A stretch of 34,809 nucleotides of DNA from an uncultured Alphaproteobacteria bacterium (GTDB lineage: Bacteria; Pseudomonadota; Alphaproteobacteria; HIMB59; GCA-002718135): positions 1-34,809 of the forward strand of contig CACEMP010000015.1 of NCBI GenBank assembly GCA_902560675.1, written 5' to 3'. The position numbers and the translations under genes were made by a program. Numbering within the stretch: the stretch's first letter is position 1; every line of letters begins with the position of its first letter. This document shows, one piece after another, positions 1-8,221 of this stretch. The notes beneath the pieces are model-generated. The model searched no databases. It was not told the origin of the DNA and was given only the letters and a program-made list of their open reading frames with translations.

Positions 1-1
1 A

Positions 2-115
2 AGTCTTTTTTTATTCCCTGCATATAGATATTCCTTACCTATTGCACCAATTTTATATATTTATTCGTACCAACTATTTAGACATATTATTATTAGAAAT
101 AAATATATATACTAA
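2..115 (+). CDS. C-terminal end of a polytopic membrane protein, possibly a GT39/ArnT-like glycosyltransferase (partial)
   Basis: A reading frame is open from the left edge and stops at TAA 113-115, giving 37 residues. The piece contains the string RYSLPIAPILYIYSY, a hydrophobic segment led by an R-Y-x-L-P-x-x-P pattern. Such a pattern is common in the last membrane segments of GT39-type (ArnT/dolichyl-phosphate mannosyltransferase-like) bacterial glycosyltransferases, which take sugars from polyprenyl-phosphate donors. The stop lies only 6 nt before a family-2 glycosyltransferase of the kind that makes such donors, so the two are probably co-transcribed. Most of the gene lies outside the window, so the family call is an inference from a short tail. 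That it is the end of a coding region is more certain than its function. Confidence 0.5.
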   Translation, partial: SLFLFPAYRYSLPIAPILYIYSYQLFRHIIIRNKYIY

Positions 116-121
116 AGATAA

Positions 122-871
122 ATGCAAAATGATTTTCAAATTTATTTACCTGCAAAAAATGAAGAAATTGATATTAAGCAAACAATAAATGATATTAAAA
201 AAATTACTAATGACAGAATAATTGTTGTTGATAATGATTCTAGTGACGACACACATAAGATTGCAACTAAATATGCTGACAAAGTAATTGTTGAAAGATC
301 TCCAGGTAAGGGGAATGTTGTTAAACGAATTATTAATGATGCCAATTGCAAATTTTTGTTTTTTACAGATGGTGATAATACTTATGATGTTTCAAAATAT
401 GAGCAACATAAAAAATTAATGATTGAAAATAACTTGGATATGATTGTTGGAAAAAGAATTTATGAAAAAAAATATATAAAAAAATGGGAAAGAAAATTTG
501 CAAATAAAATATTTAATTTTATTTTTAAAATATTAATTGGCGGATCCTACCATGATATTTGTTCTGGGTATAGAATTATAAAATTAGATAAGTTTAAAAA
601 AATGAAAATACAATCAAGAAAATTTGAAATAGAAACCGAAATTAATATTTTTTCTATATTGAATAATTTGAAAGTTAAAGAATATGAAATAAATTACAGA
701 GAAAGAATTAATTCCAAAAGTAAATTAAAGACAATTGAGGACAGTTCCAAAATTTTATTTTTTCTTTTTTTTAAAAGTCTTATTCATTTTCCTTTAAGAT
801 TTTTATTATTTTTATGCATGAATTTATTACTTATTTTATTAATTTACAATTTGCTATTGTCTATTTTTTAA
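122..871 (+). CDS. Family 2 glycosyltransferase, polyprenyl-phosphate sugar synthase (DPM1-like)
   Basis: The 249-residue protein has a GT-A fold pattern. PAKNEE lies at 10-15, the nucleotide-sugar binding strand VVDNDSSDDT at 35-44, a DxD-like metal motif DGDNTYD at 83-89, and HDICSGYR at 144-151, the acceptor-side motif seen in DPM1-like enzymes. One or two hydrophobic stretches occupy about 213-247, so the enzyme is probably anchored at the inner membrane face. Such enzymes transfer a sugar from a nucleotide donor to undecaprenyl (or dolichyl) phosphate. The membrane protein ending 6 nt upstream could use that product. The exact sugar cannot be told. The ATG at 122 is preceded only by a weak A-rich site. 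The gene is followed by tRNA-Leu with no clear terminator between. Confidence 0.8.
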   Translation: MQNDFQIYLPAKNEEIDIKQTINDIKKITNDRIIVVDNDSSDDTHKIATKYADKVIVERSPGKGNVVKRIINDANCKFLFFTDGDNTYDVSKYEQHKKLMIENNLDMIVGKRIYEKKYIKKWERKFANKIFNFIFKILIGGSYHDICSGYRIIKLDKFKKMKIQSRKFEIETEINIFSILNNLKVKEYEINYRERINSKSKLKTIEDSSKILFFLFFKSLIHFPLRFLLFLCMNLLLILLIYNLLLSIF

Positions 872-896
872 CATCAATTAAAAGGCCAAATTAATA

Positions 897-981
897 GGGC
901 CGGTGGTGGAATTGGTAGACACGCTAGATTTAGGTTCTAGTGCTGAAAGGTGTGAAGGTTCAAGTCCTTTCCGGCCTACCA
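897..981 (+). tRNA. tRNA-Leu (anticodon UAG)
   Basis: This is an 85-nt class II tRNA. The acceptor stem pairs GGGCCGG (897-903) with CCGGCCT (971-977), with one terminal G-U pair, followed by discriminator A978 and an encoded CCA at 979-981. The anticodon stem CTAGA (924-928) pairs with TCTAG around a 7-nt loop at 929-935, with anticodon TAG at 931-933. It has the long variable region expected for leucine tRNAs and a TTCAAGT T-loop. It sits 16 nt upstream of tig, a placement I recall from other alphaproteobacteria, so the two may share a transcript. Confidence 0.97.
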
Positions 982-997
982 CAAAAGTAAAGAGATT

Positions 998-2347
998 ATG
1001 AATATAAAAGAAATAAAATCAGAAAAATTATATAAAGAATATTTGTTAGTAATACCTTTCACTGAAGTGGATAAAGAGGTTGATAATAAAATACAAAAAT
1101 TAATACCAACTATTTCAATTCCTGGATTTAGAAAAGGAAAAGCTCCTGTTAGTATTGTTAAAAAAAAGTATGAAGATAATGTTTTAAATGAAGTTCTCCA
1201 AAGTATAATCAGCACTAAAACTAATCAATTTATTAACAAAGAAAAATTAAACTTATTTAGAGAGCCAAAAATAAATCTTAAAAAATTTGAAAAGAATAAA
1301 CCTCTAGAAATAAATATTCAAATAGATTTACAACCCGAAATTAAAATAAAAAGTTTTAAAGATTTTAAGTTAAATAAATATGAAATTAGCTTAAGCAATC
1401 AAGAATCAGAAAATTTATACAAAGAGTTTCTTAATTCACAAAAAAGTTTCAAAAAAATTGTAAATAATCGTTTAATAAAAAATACTGATAGAATTTTTAT
1501 TAATTTAAATACATCCAGTGACAAAATACCAGATTATCTAAAGTCTCAAAAAAATTTACCTGTGGATATGAATTTAGATCAACAATTATTACCAGAACTT
1601 AATAATAAAATTATAAAAAGTAAATTGAAAGAAGGTGATAAGAAAATTGTTACTTTTAATCTATCAAAAATGTTAAATAATTCTGAACTAAAAAAAATTG
1701 ATTTTGAAATAGAGATTTTATCAATAGAAGAAAAAATTAAGTTTGAAATAAATAATGATTATCTTAAAAATAATGGTTTTAAGAATGAATCTGATTTAAA
1801 AAAACTAATAATACAGAATTCTAATAACCAATATAATCAGGCTTTAGCTCAGATTGAAAAAAAAGAACTAATGGATTTATTAGATAGAAATTATAGTTTT
1901 GACTTGCCAACTAGGATATTAGATGAAGATTTTAAAGAAATTTGGCAAAGACTAGAGAATGCTAAAAAAAATGATAAGCTAGATGACGATGACAAGGCGC
2001 TTAATGAAAAAGATTTAAAAAAAAGATATAAAAAAATCTCTGAAAGAAGAGTAAAATTAGGAGTATTAATGCAATATATTGCAAAAGAAAAAAATATTTC
2101 TGTATCTGAGGACGAATTAAATAAAGGCATCATGGACTATGCAACAAGATATCCTGGTCAAGAGAAACAAATCATAGAATATTTACAAAAAAACCCTTCT
2201 TATGTAGAATCTATAAGAGCACCACTTTTGGAGCAAAAAATAATTAACTCAATTATTTCTGAATCAACAATTAAAAACAAAAAACTTGATAAAAAACAGT
2301 ACAAAAAACTTGAAGAAGAAACATTTGATATTAAGAGGGAATTATAA
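998..2347 (+). CDS. tig: Trigger factor, ribosome-associated chaperone
   Basis: The 449-residue protein holds nascent chains at the ribosomal exit tunnel. The N-terminal ribosome-binding domain (about 1-115) carries the GFRKGKAP signature at 43-50, which docks on protein L23. A central region at about 160-245 occupies the place of the FKBP-type PPIase domain, but the usual glycine-rich and I-P-G-F motifs are missing; only a KEGDKK turn near 211-216 is reminiscent. The C-terminal chaperone arms (about 250-430) are helical and highly charged. Length is normal for the family. The ATG at 998 follows an AAAGAGA-like site. The gene starts a tig-clpP-clpX-lon proteostasis block, and clpP begins 1 nt after its stop. 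Confidence 0.95.
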   Translation: MNIKEIKSEKLYKEYLLVIPFTEVDKEVDNKIQKLIPTISIPGFRKGKAPVSIVKKKYEDNVLNEVLQSIISTKTNQFINKEKLNLFREPKINLKKFEKNKPLEINIQIDLQPEIKIKSFKDFKLNKYEISLSNQESENLYKEFLNSQKSFKKIVNNRLIKNTDRIFINLNTSSDKIPDYLKSQKNLPVDMNLDQQLLPELNNKIIKSKLKEGDKKIVTFNLSKMLNNSELKKIDFEIEILSIEEKIKFEINNDYLKNNGFKNESDLKKLIIQNSNNQYNQALAQIEKKELMDLLDRNYSFDLPTRILDEDFKEIWQRLENAKKNDKLDDDDKALNEKDLKKRYKKISERRVKLGVLMQYIAKEKNISVSEDELNKGIMDYATRYPGQEKQIIEYLQKNPSYVESIRAPLLEQKIINSIISESTIKNKKLDKKQYKKLEEETFDIKREL

Positions 2348-2348
2348 A

Positions 2349-2960
2349 ATGAAAGATCCATTAGATAATCTTACTAATAATTTAGTACCTATGGTTGTTG
2401 AACAATCATCAAGGGGTGAAAGAGCATACGATATATATTCAAGGCTATTAAAAGAAAGAATTATTTTTCTAACAGGCCCAATTGATGATAATATCGCCAG
2501 CTTAATTTGCGCACAAATACTTTTTTTAGAATCCGAAAATCCAAAAAAAGAAATATCTTTTTACATAAATTCACCTGGAGGTATTGTTTGGTCTGGACTA
2601 GCAATTTACGACACAATGCAATATGTCTCATCAAAGATTATGACAATATGTATAGGTCAAGCTGCATCCGCTGGATCACTGTTATTAACTGCTGGAGAAA
2701 AAGATATGCGATTCTCCTTACCTAATTCAAGAATTATGGTACATCAACCAAGTGGGGGTTATCAAGGTCAGGTAACTGATATTGAAATACAAACAAATGA
2801 AATTAAAAAAACTAAATTGAGATTAAATGAGATTTATTCTAAACATACAGGTAAAAAATTATCCGAAGTAACTGACATAATGGAAAGAGATAAATATTTT
2901 TCACCCGAAGAGGCAATAAAATTTGGGTTAATAGATAAGGTTGTTGAAAATAGAAAGTAA
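2349..2960 (+). CDS. clpP: ATP-dependent Clp protease proteolytic subunit ClpP
   Basis: The 203-residue serine peptidase (family S14) forms the tetradecameric chamber fed by ClpX. The triad is visible as Ser107 in GQAASAGS, His132 in MVHQPSGG and Asp181 in MERDKYF. Mature-type sequence [23 protein letters not shown] begins near residue 12, so a short propeptide of about 11 residues is likely. I chose the ATG at 2349, just after the tig stop, over an in-frame start at 2286. The longer version would add 21 lysine-rich residues encoded inside tig and unlike any ClpP propeptide. clpX follows after 6 nt, so both are translated from one message. Confidence 0.96.
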   Translation: MKDPLDNLTNNLVPMVVEQSSRGERAYDIYSRLLKERIIFLTGPIDDNIASLICAQILFLESENPKKEISFYINSPGGIVWSGLAIYDTMQYVSSKIMTICIGQAASAGSLLLTAGEKDMRFSLPNSRIMVHQPSGGYQGQVTDIEIQTNEIKKTKLRLNEIYSKHTGKKLSEVTDIMERDKYFSPEEAIKFGLIDKVVENRK

Positions 2961-2966
2961 TTAATT

Positions 2967-4229
2967 ATGAATAAAAAAACTGATAAAGAATCACTTTTTT
3001 GCTCATTTTGTGGAAAAAATCAGAAAGAAGTTAAAAAATTAATTGCTGGACCAACCGTTTTTGTTTGTGACGAGTGTGTAGAACTATGTATGGATATTAT
3101 TAAAGAGGATAATAAAAATAATAAATCAAAAACAAAAAAAAATATTCCTAAACCATCTGAGATTAACAAACTTTTAAATGATTATGTAATTGGGCAAGAT
3201 CATGCAAAAAAAAGTTTATCAGTTGCCGTTTACAATCATTATAAAAGACTCTCAAATTTGAGTTTTGATGACATTGAGATTTCTAAATCAAACATTTTGT
3301 TAGTTGGACCAACAGGTACTGGAAAGACTTTACTTGCACAGACATTAGCTAAAATTTTAGATGTACCTTTTACTGTTGCTGATGCTACTAGTCTTACTGA
3401 AGCCGGATATGTTGGTGAAGATGTTGAAAATATCATTTTGAAACTTTTACAAGCTTCTGAATATAATGTGGAAAGGGCTCAAAAAGGAATAGTTTATATT
3501 GATGAAATAGATAAGATTGGAAGAAAAAGTGACAATCCTTCAATAACTAGAGACGTTTCAGGAGAAGGAGTTCAGCAAGCACTTCTTAAAATAATGGAGG
3601 GAACAATTGCAAGTGTTCCACCTCAAGGCGGAAGAAAGCACCCTCAGCAAGAGTTTTTACAGGTAGATACATCAAATATTTTATTTATTTGTGGTGGAGC
3701 ATTTTCGGGATTAGAAAATATAATTAACAGTAGAATGAAAGGATCCGCCATTGGATTTAATTCAAAACTTAATTTAGATAATGAAACAAATATTGGAAAC
3801 ACATTAAACAATCTAGAAAATAAAGATTTGCTCAAATTTGGTATGATACCAGAGTTTATTGGAAGACTTCCTGTAATTACAACATTAAATGAACTTAATG
3901 AGGATATGCTTGTCAGAATTATGACTGAACCAAAAAATGCATTAATAAAGCAATTTCAGACACTGTTTAAAATGGATGGTGTTACGTTAGAATTTAAAAA
4001 AGATGCACTTACAAAGATAGCAAATTTAGCTGTTAGACATAATACCGGCGCAAGAGGTCTAAGATCAATTATCGAGCAAACTTTGATGGATTTAATGTAC
4101 TCAACACCTGATGTTAAAAATCTCGATAAGATTGTTATAAATCAAGATGTTGTAGACAAAAAATCTAATCCAATTCTAATTTATACTAATAAACCAAATC
4201 AAAATAAAATTATAGCTAATAACTCTTGA
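2967..4229 (+). CDS. clpX: ATP-dependent Clp protease ATP-binding subunit ClpX
   Basis: The 420-residue AAA+ unfoldase partners with ClpP. The N-terminal C4 zinc-binding domain uses Cys12, Cys15, Cys34 and Cys37. The AAA+ core has Walker A GPTGTGKT (114-121), pore-1 loop GYVG (147-150), Walker B with Asp179-Glu180, an RKH pore loop (223-225), the ClpP-docking IGF tripeptide (262-264) and the sensor-2 GARG motif in the C-terminal part. All elements needed for substrate threading are intact and length is typical. The ATG at 2967 has no obvious Shine-Dalgarno. It sits between clpP and lon, the usual alphaproteobacterial order. Confidence 0.97.
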   Translation: MNKKTDKESLFCSFCGKNQKEVKKLIAGPTVFVCDECVELCMDIIKEDNKNNKSKTKKNIPKPSEINKLLNDYVIGQDHAKKSLSVAVYNHYKRLSNLSFDDIEISKSNILLVGPTGTGKTLLAQTLAKILDVPFTVADATSLTEAGYVGEDVENIILKLLQASEYNVERAQKGIVYIDEIDKIGRKSDNPSITRDVSGEGVQQALLKIMEGTIASVPPQGGRKHPQQEFLQVDTSNILFICGGAFSGLENIINSRMKGSAIGFNSKLNLDNETNIGNTLNNLENKDLLKFGMIPEFIGRLPVITTLNELNEDMLVRIMTEPKNALIKQFQTLFKMDGVTLEFKKDALTKIANLAVRHNTGARGLRSIIEQTLMDLMYSTPDVKNLDKIVINQDVVDKKSNPILIYTNKPNQNKIIANNS

Positions 4230-4259
4230 AATAATTATAATAGTAAACATTTATAAGAT

Positions 4260-6653
4260 ATGACTATTAAAACTATACCACTTTTACCCTTAAGAGATAT
4301 AGTTGTCCTCCCACACATGATTGCCCCACTTTTTGTTGGAAGAAAACAGTCAGTAAACGCACTTAACACTATTATGTCTGGAGACAAAAAAATTTTTTTG
4401 CTCTCACAGAAAAATTCTGAAGTTGATAATCCTAGTGAAGAAAACTTATATTCTTACGGTACAGTAGCAAAAGTATTACAGCTTCTTAAATTACCAGATG
4501 GAACATTAAAAGTACTAGTTGAAGGTTTATACAGAGCAAAAGTTTCAAAACTTTCCTTTAAAAAAGATTTCATTACTGCTTCATTATCTGAGTTAAAAGA
4601 TAACACAAAAAAAAATTCAAATTTGAAAGCTTTGCAGAAGTTAGTTATTGAGCAATTTGAAGAATATCAAAAAATTAATAAAAAAATTTCTATTGAACTA
4701 GTTAATAACATAAAAATTTTTTCAGATATTAATAAAATTGCTGATGTTATTACAGCAAATATAAATATATCTTTAGAACAAAAACAAGAAATTTTAGAAA
4801 TAGAAAATACTGAGGATAGATTAAACAAAGTGTATGGTCATTTGGTTACTGAAATAGACTCTTTCCAAGTTGAAAAAAAAATCAAAGGTAGAGTAAAACG
4901 TCAAATGGAAAAAACTCAAAAAGAATATTACCTTAACGAGCAAATGAAAGCGATCCAAAAAGAACTTGGTGATAATGATGAATCAGATGATATTTCTGAA
5001 ATTGAAAAGAAAATAAATGAATTCAAACTATCCTCTGAAGCTAAGGAGAAATGCAAATCTGAACTAAAGAAATTAAAGAATATGAGTTCTATGTCTGCAG
5101 AAGCAACGGTAATAAGAAATTATCTCGATTGGATACTTTCAATTCCGTGGAACAATTCAAGCGATATTTCAAAAAATATTAAAAAATCATCTTCCATCTT
5201 GGAGGCAGATCATTACGGATTAAATAAAGTTAAAGAAAGAATTTTAGAATATTTAGCTGTTCAAAAAAGAATGAACAAATTAAAAGGGCCTATTTTGTGC
5301 CTTGTTGGTCCACCTGGTGTTGGTAAAACATCTTTGGGTAAGTCAATAGCTACTTCAACAGGTAGAAGTTTCGTAAGAATGTCGCTAGGAGGAGTTAGAG
5401 ATGAAGCAGAGATAAGAGGCCATAGAAAAACATACATAGGTTCTATGCCAGGTAGATTTATTCAGGCTATGAAGAAATCAAAAACATCTAACCCACTCAT
5501 ACTGCTTGATGAAATTGATAAACTTGGATCAGATTGGAGAGGCGATCCATCATCTGCCCTACTAGAGGTATTAGATCCTGAGCAAAACAATAAATTTAAT
5601 GACCATTATTTGGAAATTGATTACGACTTATCGGATGTTATGTTTATCTGTACTGCAAATACTCTTAACATCCCTGCACCACTTTTAGATCGTATGGAGA
5701 TCATTAGAATACCTGGATATACTGAAAAGGAAAAAAACCAAATTGCCCAAAAGTATTTAGTACCAAAACAAATAAAAAATCATGGGCTTAAAAACTCAGA
5801 AATAAAATTTAATACAAAAATTATAAATAACATAATTAGAAATTACACTAGGGAGGCTGGCGTAAGAAATCTTGAAAAAGAAATATCTAAAGTATGTAGA
5901 AAAGCTGTTAAAATAATTGAAACTTCTAGGAATAAAAAAATCAAATTATTAGATAGCAAATTACAGAATTTTTTGGGTATCCCAAAATTTAGATCAAATG
6001 AAATTGAGAAAAAAAACCTTGTTGGCGTAACTAATGGTCTAGCATGGACTGAAGTAGGAGGTGAAATTTTATCAGTGGAAGTACTGCTATCTATTGGTAA
6101 GGGTAAATTAACAATTACAGGTAAGCTTGGAGATGTAATGAAAGAATCAATACAGGCTGCTGTATCATATGTGAGATCTAAATCACTTTCACTAGGTATA
6201 CATCCAATAGAATTTGAAAAAAATGACATCCATATACATGTACCTGAAGGAGCAACTCCTAAAGATGGACCTAGTGCAGGTGTAGCAATATTTAATTCGA
6301 TAGTATCATCCTTTACAAATAATAAAGTTAGAAAGGATATTGCAATGACAGGTGAAATAACTCTAAGAGGTAGAGTTTTGCCAATTGGGGGTTTAAAAGA
6401 AAAAATTTATGCTGCATACAGAGCTGGAATAAAAAAAGTTTTGATACCTGAAGAAAATCTTAGAGAGATATCTGAATTTGATAGAGAAATTCTTAAGAAT
6501 ATAAAAATAATACCCGTCTCAGAAGCCATCTCCATACTCGAACATTCATTAACCAAATCGGTCATACCACTAAATTTGACCGAATCAGAACTTCAAAACA
6601 GCTTAAAATCATCAATTAACTCACCACAAATTAAAGAAAATATAACTCATTAA
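4260..6653 (+). CDS. lon: Lon protease (La), ATP-dependent endopeptidase
   Basis: This 797-residue cytosolic AAA+ protease degrades misfolded and regulatory proteins. The N-terminal substrate domain begins with PLLPLRDIVVLPHM and spans about 1-200. A charged coiled coil follows at about 205-275. The AAA+ module has Walker A GPPGVGKTS (350-358, Lys356) and Walker B LLDEID with Asp417-Glu418. The C-terminal S16 protease domain carries the Ser672 (DGPSAG) and Lys715 dyad, spaced as in E. coli Lon. Length is normal. It starts 30 nt after clpX without a strong ribosome-binding site and is followed by an intrinsic terminator at 6680-6707, so it probably ends the tig-clpP-clpX-lon unit. Confidence 0.97.
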   Translation: MTIKTIPLLPLRDIVVLPHMIAPLFVGRKQSVNALNTIMSGDKKIFLLSQKNSEVDNPSEENLYSYGTVAKVLQLLKLPDGTLKVLVEGLYRAKVSKLSFKKDFITASLSELKDNTKKNSNLKALQKLVIEQFEEYQKINKKISIELVNNIKIFSDINKIADVITANINISLEQKQEILEIENTEDRLNKVYGHLVTEIDSFQVEKKIKGRVKRQMEKTQKEYYLNEQMKAIQKELGDNDESDDISEIEKKINEFKLSSEAKEKCKSELKKLKNMSSMSAEATVIRNYLDWILSIPWNNSSDISKNIKKSSSILEADHYGLNKVKERILEYLAVQKRMNKLKGPILCLVGPPGVGKTSLGKSIATSTGRSFVRMSLGGVRDEAEIRGHRKTYIGSMPGRFIQAMKKSKTSNPLILLDEIDKLGSDWRGDPSSALLEVLDPEQNNKFNDHYLEIDYDLSDVMFICTANTLNIPAPLLDRMEIIRIPGYTEKEKNQIAQKYLVPKQIKNHGLKNSEIKFNTKIINNIIRNYTREAGVRNLEKEISKVCRKAVKIIETSRNKKIKLLDSKLQNFLGIPKFRSNEIEKKNLVGVTNGLAWTEVGGEILSVEVLLSIGKGKLTITGKLGDVMKESIQAAVSYVRSKSLSLGIHPIEFEKNDIHIHVPEGATPKDGPSAGVAIFNSIVSSFTNNKVRKDIAMTGEITLRGRVLPIGGLKEKIYAAYRAGIKKVLIPEENLREISEFDREILKNIKIIPVSEAISILEHSLTKSVIPLNLTESELQNSLKSSINSPQIKENITH

Positions 6654-6679
6654 TTCAACTAAACCTTTATTTTTTTTTT

Positions 6680-6707
6680 AATTTCCCAAAATTCTGGGAA
6701 ATTTTTT
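6680..6707 (+). terminator. Intrinsic terminator after lon
   Basis: A perfect 9-bp stem pairs AATTTCCCA (6680-6688) with TGGGAAATT (6695-6703) around a 6-nt loop. It is followed by four more Ts, giving a run of six Ts at 6702-6707. It lies 26 nt past the lon stop and upstream of the hup promoter region, as expected for the end of the proteostasis unit. Confidence 0.8.
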
Positions 6708-6716
6708 ATAATATTA

Positions 6717-6746
6717 TTGACTTAGCCAAAAATCAGGCAATATTCC
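6717..6746 (+). promoter_or_regulatory. Candidate sigma-70-type promoter for hup
   Basis: TTGACT at 6717-6722 matches the -35 consensus at five of six positions. A TATTCC at 6741-6746 (18-nt spacer) could serve as a weak -10. The site falls between the lon terminator and the hup ribosome-binding site, where a promoter is expected. The -10 is poor, so the exact position is uncertain. Confidence 0.3.
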
Positions 6747-6760
6747 TTAAAACTTTATTT

Positions 6761-6767
6761 AAAGGAG
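6761..6767 (+). promoter_or_regulatory. Strong Shine-Dalgarno of hup
   Basis: AAAGGAG lies 6 nt before the GTG at 6774 and supports that codon as the start. It is one of the few near-perfect ribosome-binding sites in the window, consistent with high expression of an HU protein. Confidence 0.85.
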
Positions 6768-6773
6768 TATAAC

Positions 6774-7049
6774 GTGAACAAAAATGATCTTATAGCATCT
6801 GTAGCATCATCAGCAGGGTTATCTAAATCTGATGCAACTAGAGCAATTGAAAGTTTTTTAGACGCAATAACTAACGCTTTAAAAAGGGATGAAAAAGTAA
6901 GTATTGTTGGTTTTGGAAACTTTAGTGTTAGTCATAGAAAGGCTACAACTGGCAGAAATCCTAGAACCGGCGAGTCAATTCAAATTCCAGCTTCTAAAAG
7001 ACCAAAATTTAGCGTTGGTAAAGCGCTAAAAGACTCAGTAAATAACTAA
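6774..7049 (+). CDS. hup: HU-family DNA-binding protein
   Basis: The 91-residue nucleoid protein bends and compacts DNA as a dimer. The N-terminal helical dimerisation part (about 1-40) is followed by VGFGNF at 45-50 and the beta-arm tip GRNPRTGES at 60-68, whose Pro63 corresponds to the DNA-intercalating proline. The C-terminal PKFSVGKALKDSVN is typical. The start is a GTG backed by a strong AAAGGAG. The gene has its own candidate promoter and a downstream hairpin terminator. HU genes next to lon are common in proteobacteria. IHF subunits are relatives, but the arm sequence and this neighbourhood favour HU. Confidence 0.95.
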   Translation: MNKNDLIASVASSAGLSKSDATRAIESFLDAITNALKRDEKVSIVGFGNFSVSHRKATTGRNPRTGESIQIPASKRPKFSVGKALKDSVNN

Positions 7050-7067
7050 AATATTTTTTTCTTGCAC

Positions 7068-7096
7068 CGGCTGTTAAATAATTTAACAGCCGTTTT
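7068..7096 (+). terminator. Hairpin terminator after hup, just ahead of the tRNA pair
   Basis: A perfect 11-bp stem pairs CGGCTGTTAAA (7068-7078) with TTTAACAGCCG (7082-7092) around a 3-nt loop, followed by TTTT and an AT-rich tail. It begins 19 nt after the hup stop and ends only 9 nt before the tRNA-Val 5' end. It should at least partly terminate hup transcription. It could also serve as a processing signal for the downstream tRNAs. Confidence 0.8.
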
Positions 7097-7101
7097 AATT
7101 T

Positions 7102-7177
7102 GGGTGTTTAGCTCAGTTGGTAGAGCATCTCGTTTACACCGAGAGGGTCGGGAGTTCAAGTCTCTCAACACCCACCA
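7102..7177 (+). tRNA. tRNA-Val (anticodon UAC)
   Basis: This is a 76-nt tRNA. The acceptor GGGTGTT (7102-7108) pairs with AACACCC (7167-7173), then A7174 and an encoded CCA at 7175-7177. The anticodon stem TCTCG/CGAGA (7128-7132 and 7140-7144) encloses a loop with anticodon TAC at 7135-7137. The D-arm (GCTCAGTTGGTAGAGC) and T-arm (GTTCAAGTC) are canonical. Only 3 nt separate it from tRNA-Asp, so the two are surely one transcript. Confidence 0.98.
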
Positions 7178-7180
7178 TGC

Positions 7181-7257
7181 GCGGGAGTAGTTCAGCTGGT
7201 TAGAACGCTGCCCTGTCACGGCAGAGGCCGCGGGTTCGAATCCCGTCTCTCGCGCCA
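7181..7257 (+). tRNA. tRNA-Asp (anticodon GUC)
   Basis: This is a 77-nt tRNA. GCGGGAG (7181-7187) pairs with CTCTCGC (7247-7253) with one G-U pair. Discriminator G7254 and an encoded CCA at 7255-7257 follow. The anticodon stem CTGCC/GGCAG encloses a loop with anticodon GTC at 7215-7217. G is the normal discriminator for aspartate tRNAs. The tRNA pair lies directly upstream of nuoA. Confidence 0.98.
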
Positions 7258-7346
7258 CACTATTTGTGTATTAAAGTCGCAACGAGACACGTTGTTATTG
7301 TTGAATAAATCGTTAAATACATTACTTATTTAATTGTGAGATTATA

Positions 7347-7712
7347 GTGTCAGAGTTTCTTTTTGAATATTTACCTATTTTAATTTTTATTTTTATCGCT
7401 TTGGGATTAGCTGTTGGAATGACATTACTATCTTTCGTAGTAGGCGACTCTCAACCAGATCAAGAAAAATTATCAGCTTATGAATGCGGGTTTGAAGCAT
7501 TTGATGATGCTCGCGGACGATTTGATGTAAGATTTTATTTAGTAGCAATTCTCTTTATAATATTTGATTTAGAAGTTGCCTTCTTATTTCCATGGGCAAT
7601 AACTTTAGGTAAAATTGGTTTGTTTGGTTTTTGGTCTATGATGATATTTTTAACGATTTTAACTATTGGATTCATTTATGAATGGAAAAAAGGGGCATTG
7701 GAATGGGAGTAG
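7347..7712 (+). CDS. nuoA: NADH-quinone oxidoreductase subunit A
   Basis: The 121-residue membrane subunit of complex I has three predicted helices at about 8-30, 62-85 and 90-112. The loop between helices 1 and 2 carries the conserved [18 protein letters not shown] string, which lies near the quinone channel (equivalent to the mitochondrial ND3 loop). The start is a GTG with a GTGAG site about 6 nt upstream. It is the first gene of a 14-gene nuo operon and its 3' end overlaps nuoB by 10 nt. The 89 nt between tRNA-Asp and this gene should hold the operon promoter, but no convincing -35/-10 pair stands out. Confidence 0.96.
   Translation: MSEFLFEYLPILIFIFIALGLAVGMTLLSFVVGDSQPDQEKLSAYECGFEAFDDARGRFDVRFYLVAILFIIFDLEVAFLFPWAITLGKIGLFGFWSMMIFLTILTIGFIYEWKKGALEWE
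7690..7695 (+). promoter_or_regulatory. Shine-Dalgarno that selects the nuoB start
   Basis: AAGGGG lies 7 nt before the ATG at 7703 and inside the end of nuoA. It would be downstream of the alternative ATG at 7682, so it argues for the shorter NuoB. Confidence 0.6.
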
Positions 7713-8215
7713 ATGAAGCTAAAAAATATGTGGATGATACTTTAAATACAGAACTTTCATCAAAAGGTTTTTTAGTTGCTAGCTATGATAAAATTCTTAC
7801 TTGGGCTAGAACTGGGTCCTTATGGCCAATGACATTCGGATTGGCATGTTGTGGAGTTGAAATGATACATTCTTACATGGCAAGATATGATTTAGACCGC
7901 TATGGAGTTATACCAAGAGGTAGTCCTAGACAATCTGACGTAATGATCGTTGCTGGTACGCTAACAAATAAAATGGCTCCAGCTTTAAGAAAAGTTTATG
8001 ATCAAATGCCAGAACCTCGTTGGGTAATATCAATGGGTTCATGTGCAAATGGTGGTGGATATTATCACTACTCATATTCAGTTGTTAGAGGCTGTGATAG
8101 GATAGTTCCTGTAGATGTTTATGTACCAGGATGTCCTCCTACAGCTGAAGCATTAGTTTATGGTATTCTGCAGTTACAAAAAAAAATAAGAAGAGAAAAT
8201 AAATTCAAAAGATAA
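7703..8215 (+). CDS. nuoB: NADH-quinone oxidoreductase subunit B, cluster N2 carrier
   Basis: The 170-residue peripheral-arm subunit binds the terminal [4Fe-4S] cluster N2, which reduces quinone. The ligands are the tandem Cys49-Cys50 (LACCGVEM), Cys114 (GSCANGGGY) and Cys144 (PGCPPTAEA). [15 protein letters not shown] is the family signature. The ATG at 7703 was chosen because an AAGGGG lies 7 nt upstream and the resulting N-terminus fits alphaproteobacterial NuoB. A start at 7682 would add seven residues. The gene overlaps nuoA by 10 nt, which suggests translational coupling. Confidence 0.97.
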   Translation: MGVDEAKKYVDDTLNTELSSKGFLVASYDKILTWARTGSLWPMTFGLACCGVEMIHSYMARYDLDRYGVIPRGSPRQSDVMIVAGTLTNKMAPALRKVYDQMPEPRWVISMGSCANGGGYYHYSYSVVRGCDRIVPVDVYVPGCPPTAEALVYGILQLQKKIRRENKFKR

Positions 8216-8221
8216 TTTTAT

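Noticed and set aside
2286-2348. Longer ClpP with 21 extra N-terminal residues
   Set aside because: The extension lies within tig, is lysine-rich and does not resemble a ClpP propeptide. The ATG at 2349 gives a normal length.
5843-6229. A 128-codon reverse-strand frame inside lon
   Set aside because: It lies opposite the intact, conserved protease domain of Lon and shows no domain or ribosome-binding site. AT-rich antisense of a conserved gene gives such frames by chance.
7046-7258. A 70-codon reverse-strand frame across the tRNA-Val/tRNA-Asp pair
   Set aside because: Its sequence (ARETGFEPAASAV and LRDLNSRPSRC) is the well-known spurious translation of antisense tRNA genes. Both tRNAs fold perfectly on the + strand.
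7280-7294. Short hairpin CAACG/CGTTG between tRNA-Asp and nuoA
   Set aside because: The stem is only 5 bp and the T content behind it is interrupted, so neither a terminator nor a regulatory element can be claimed. No convincing nuo promoter was found around it either.
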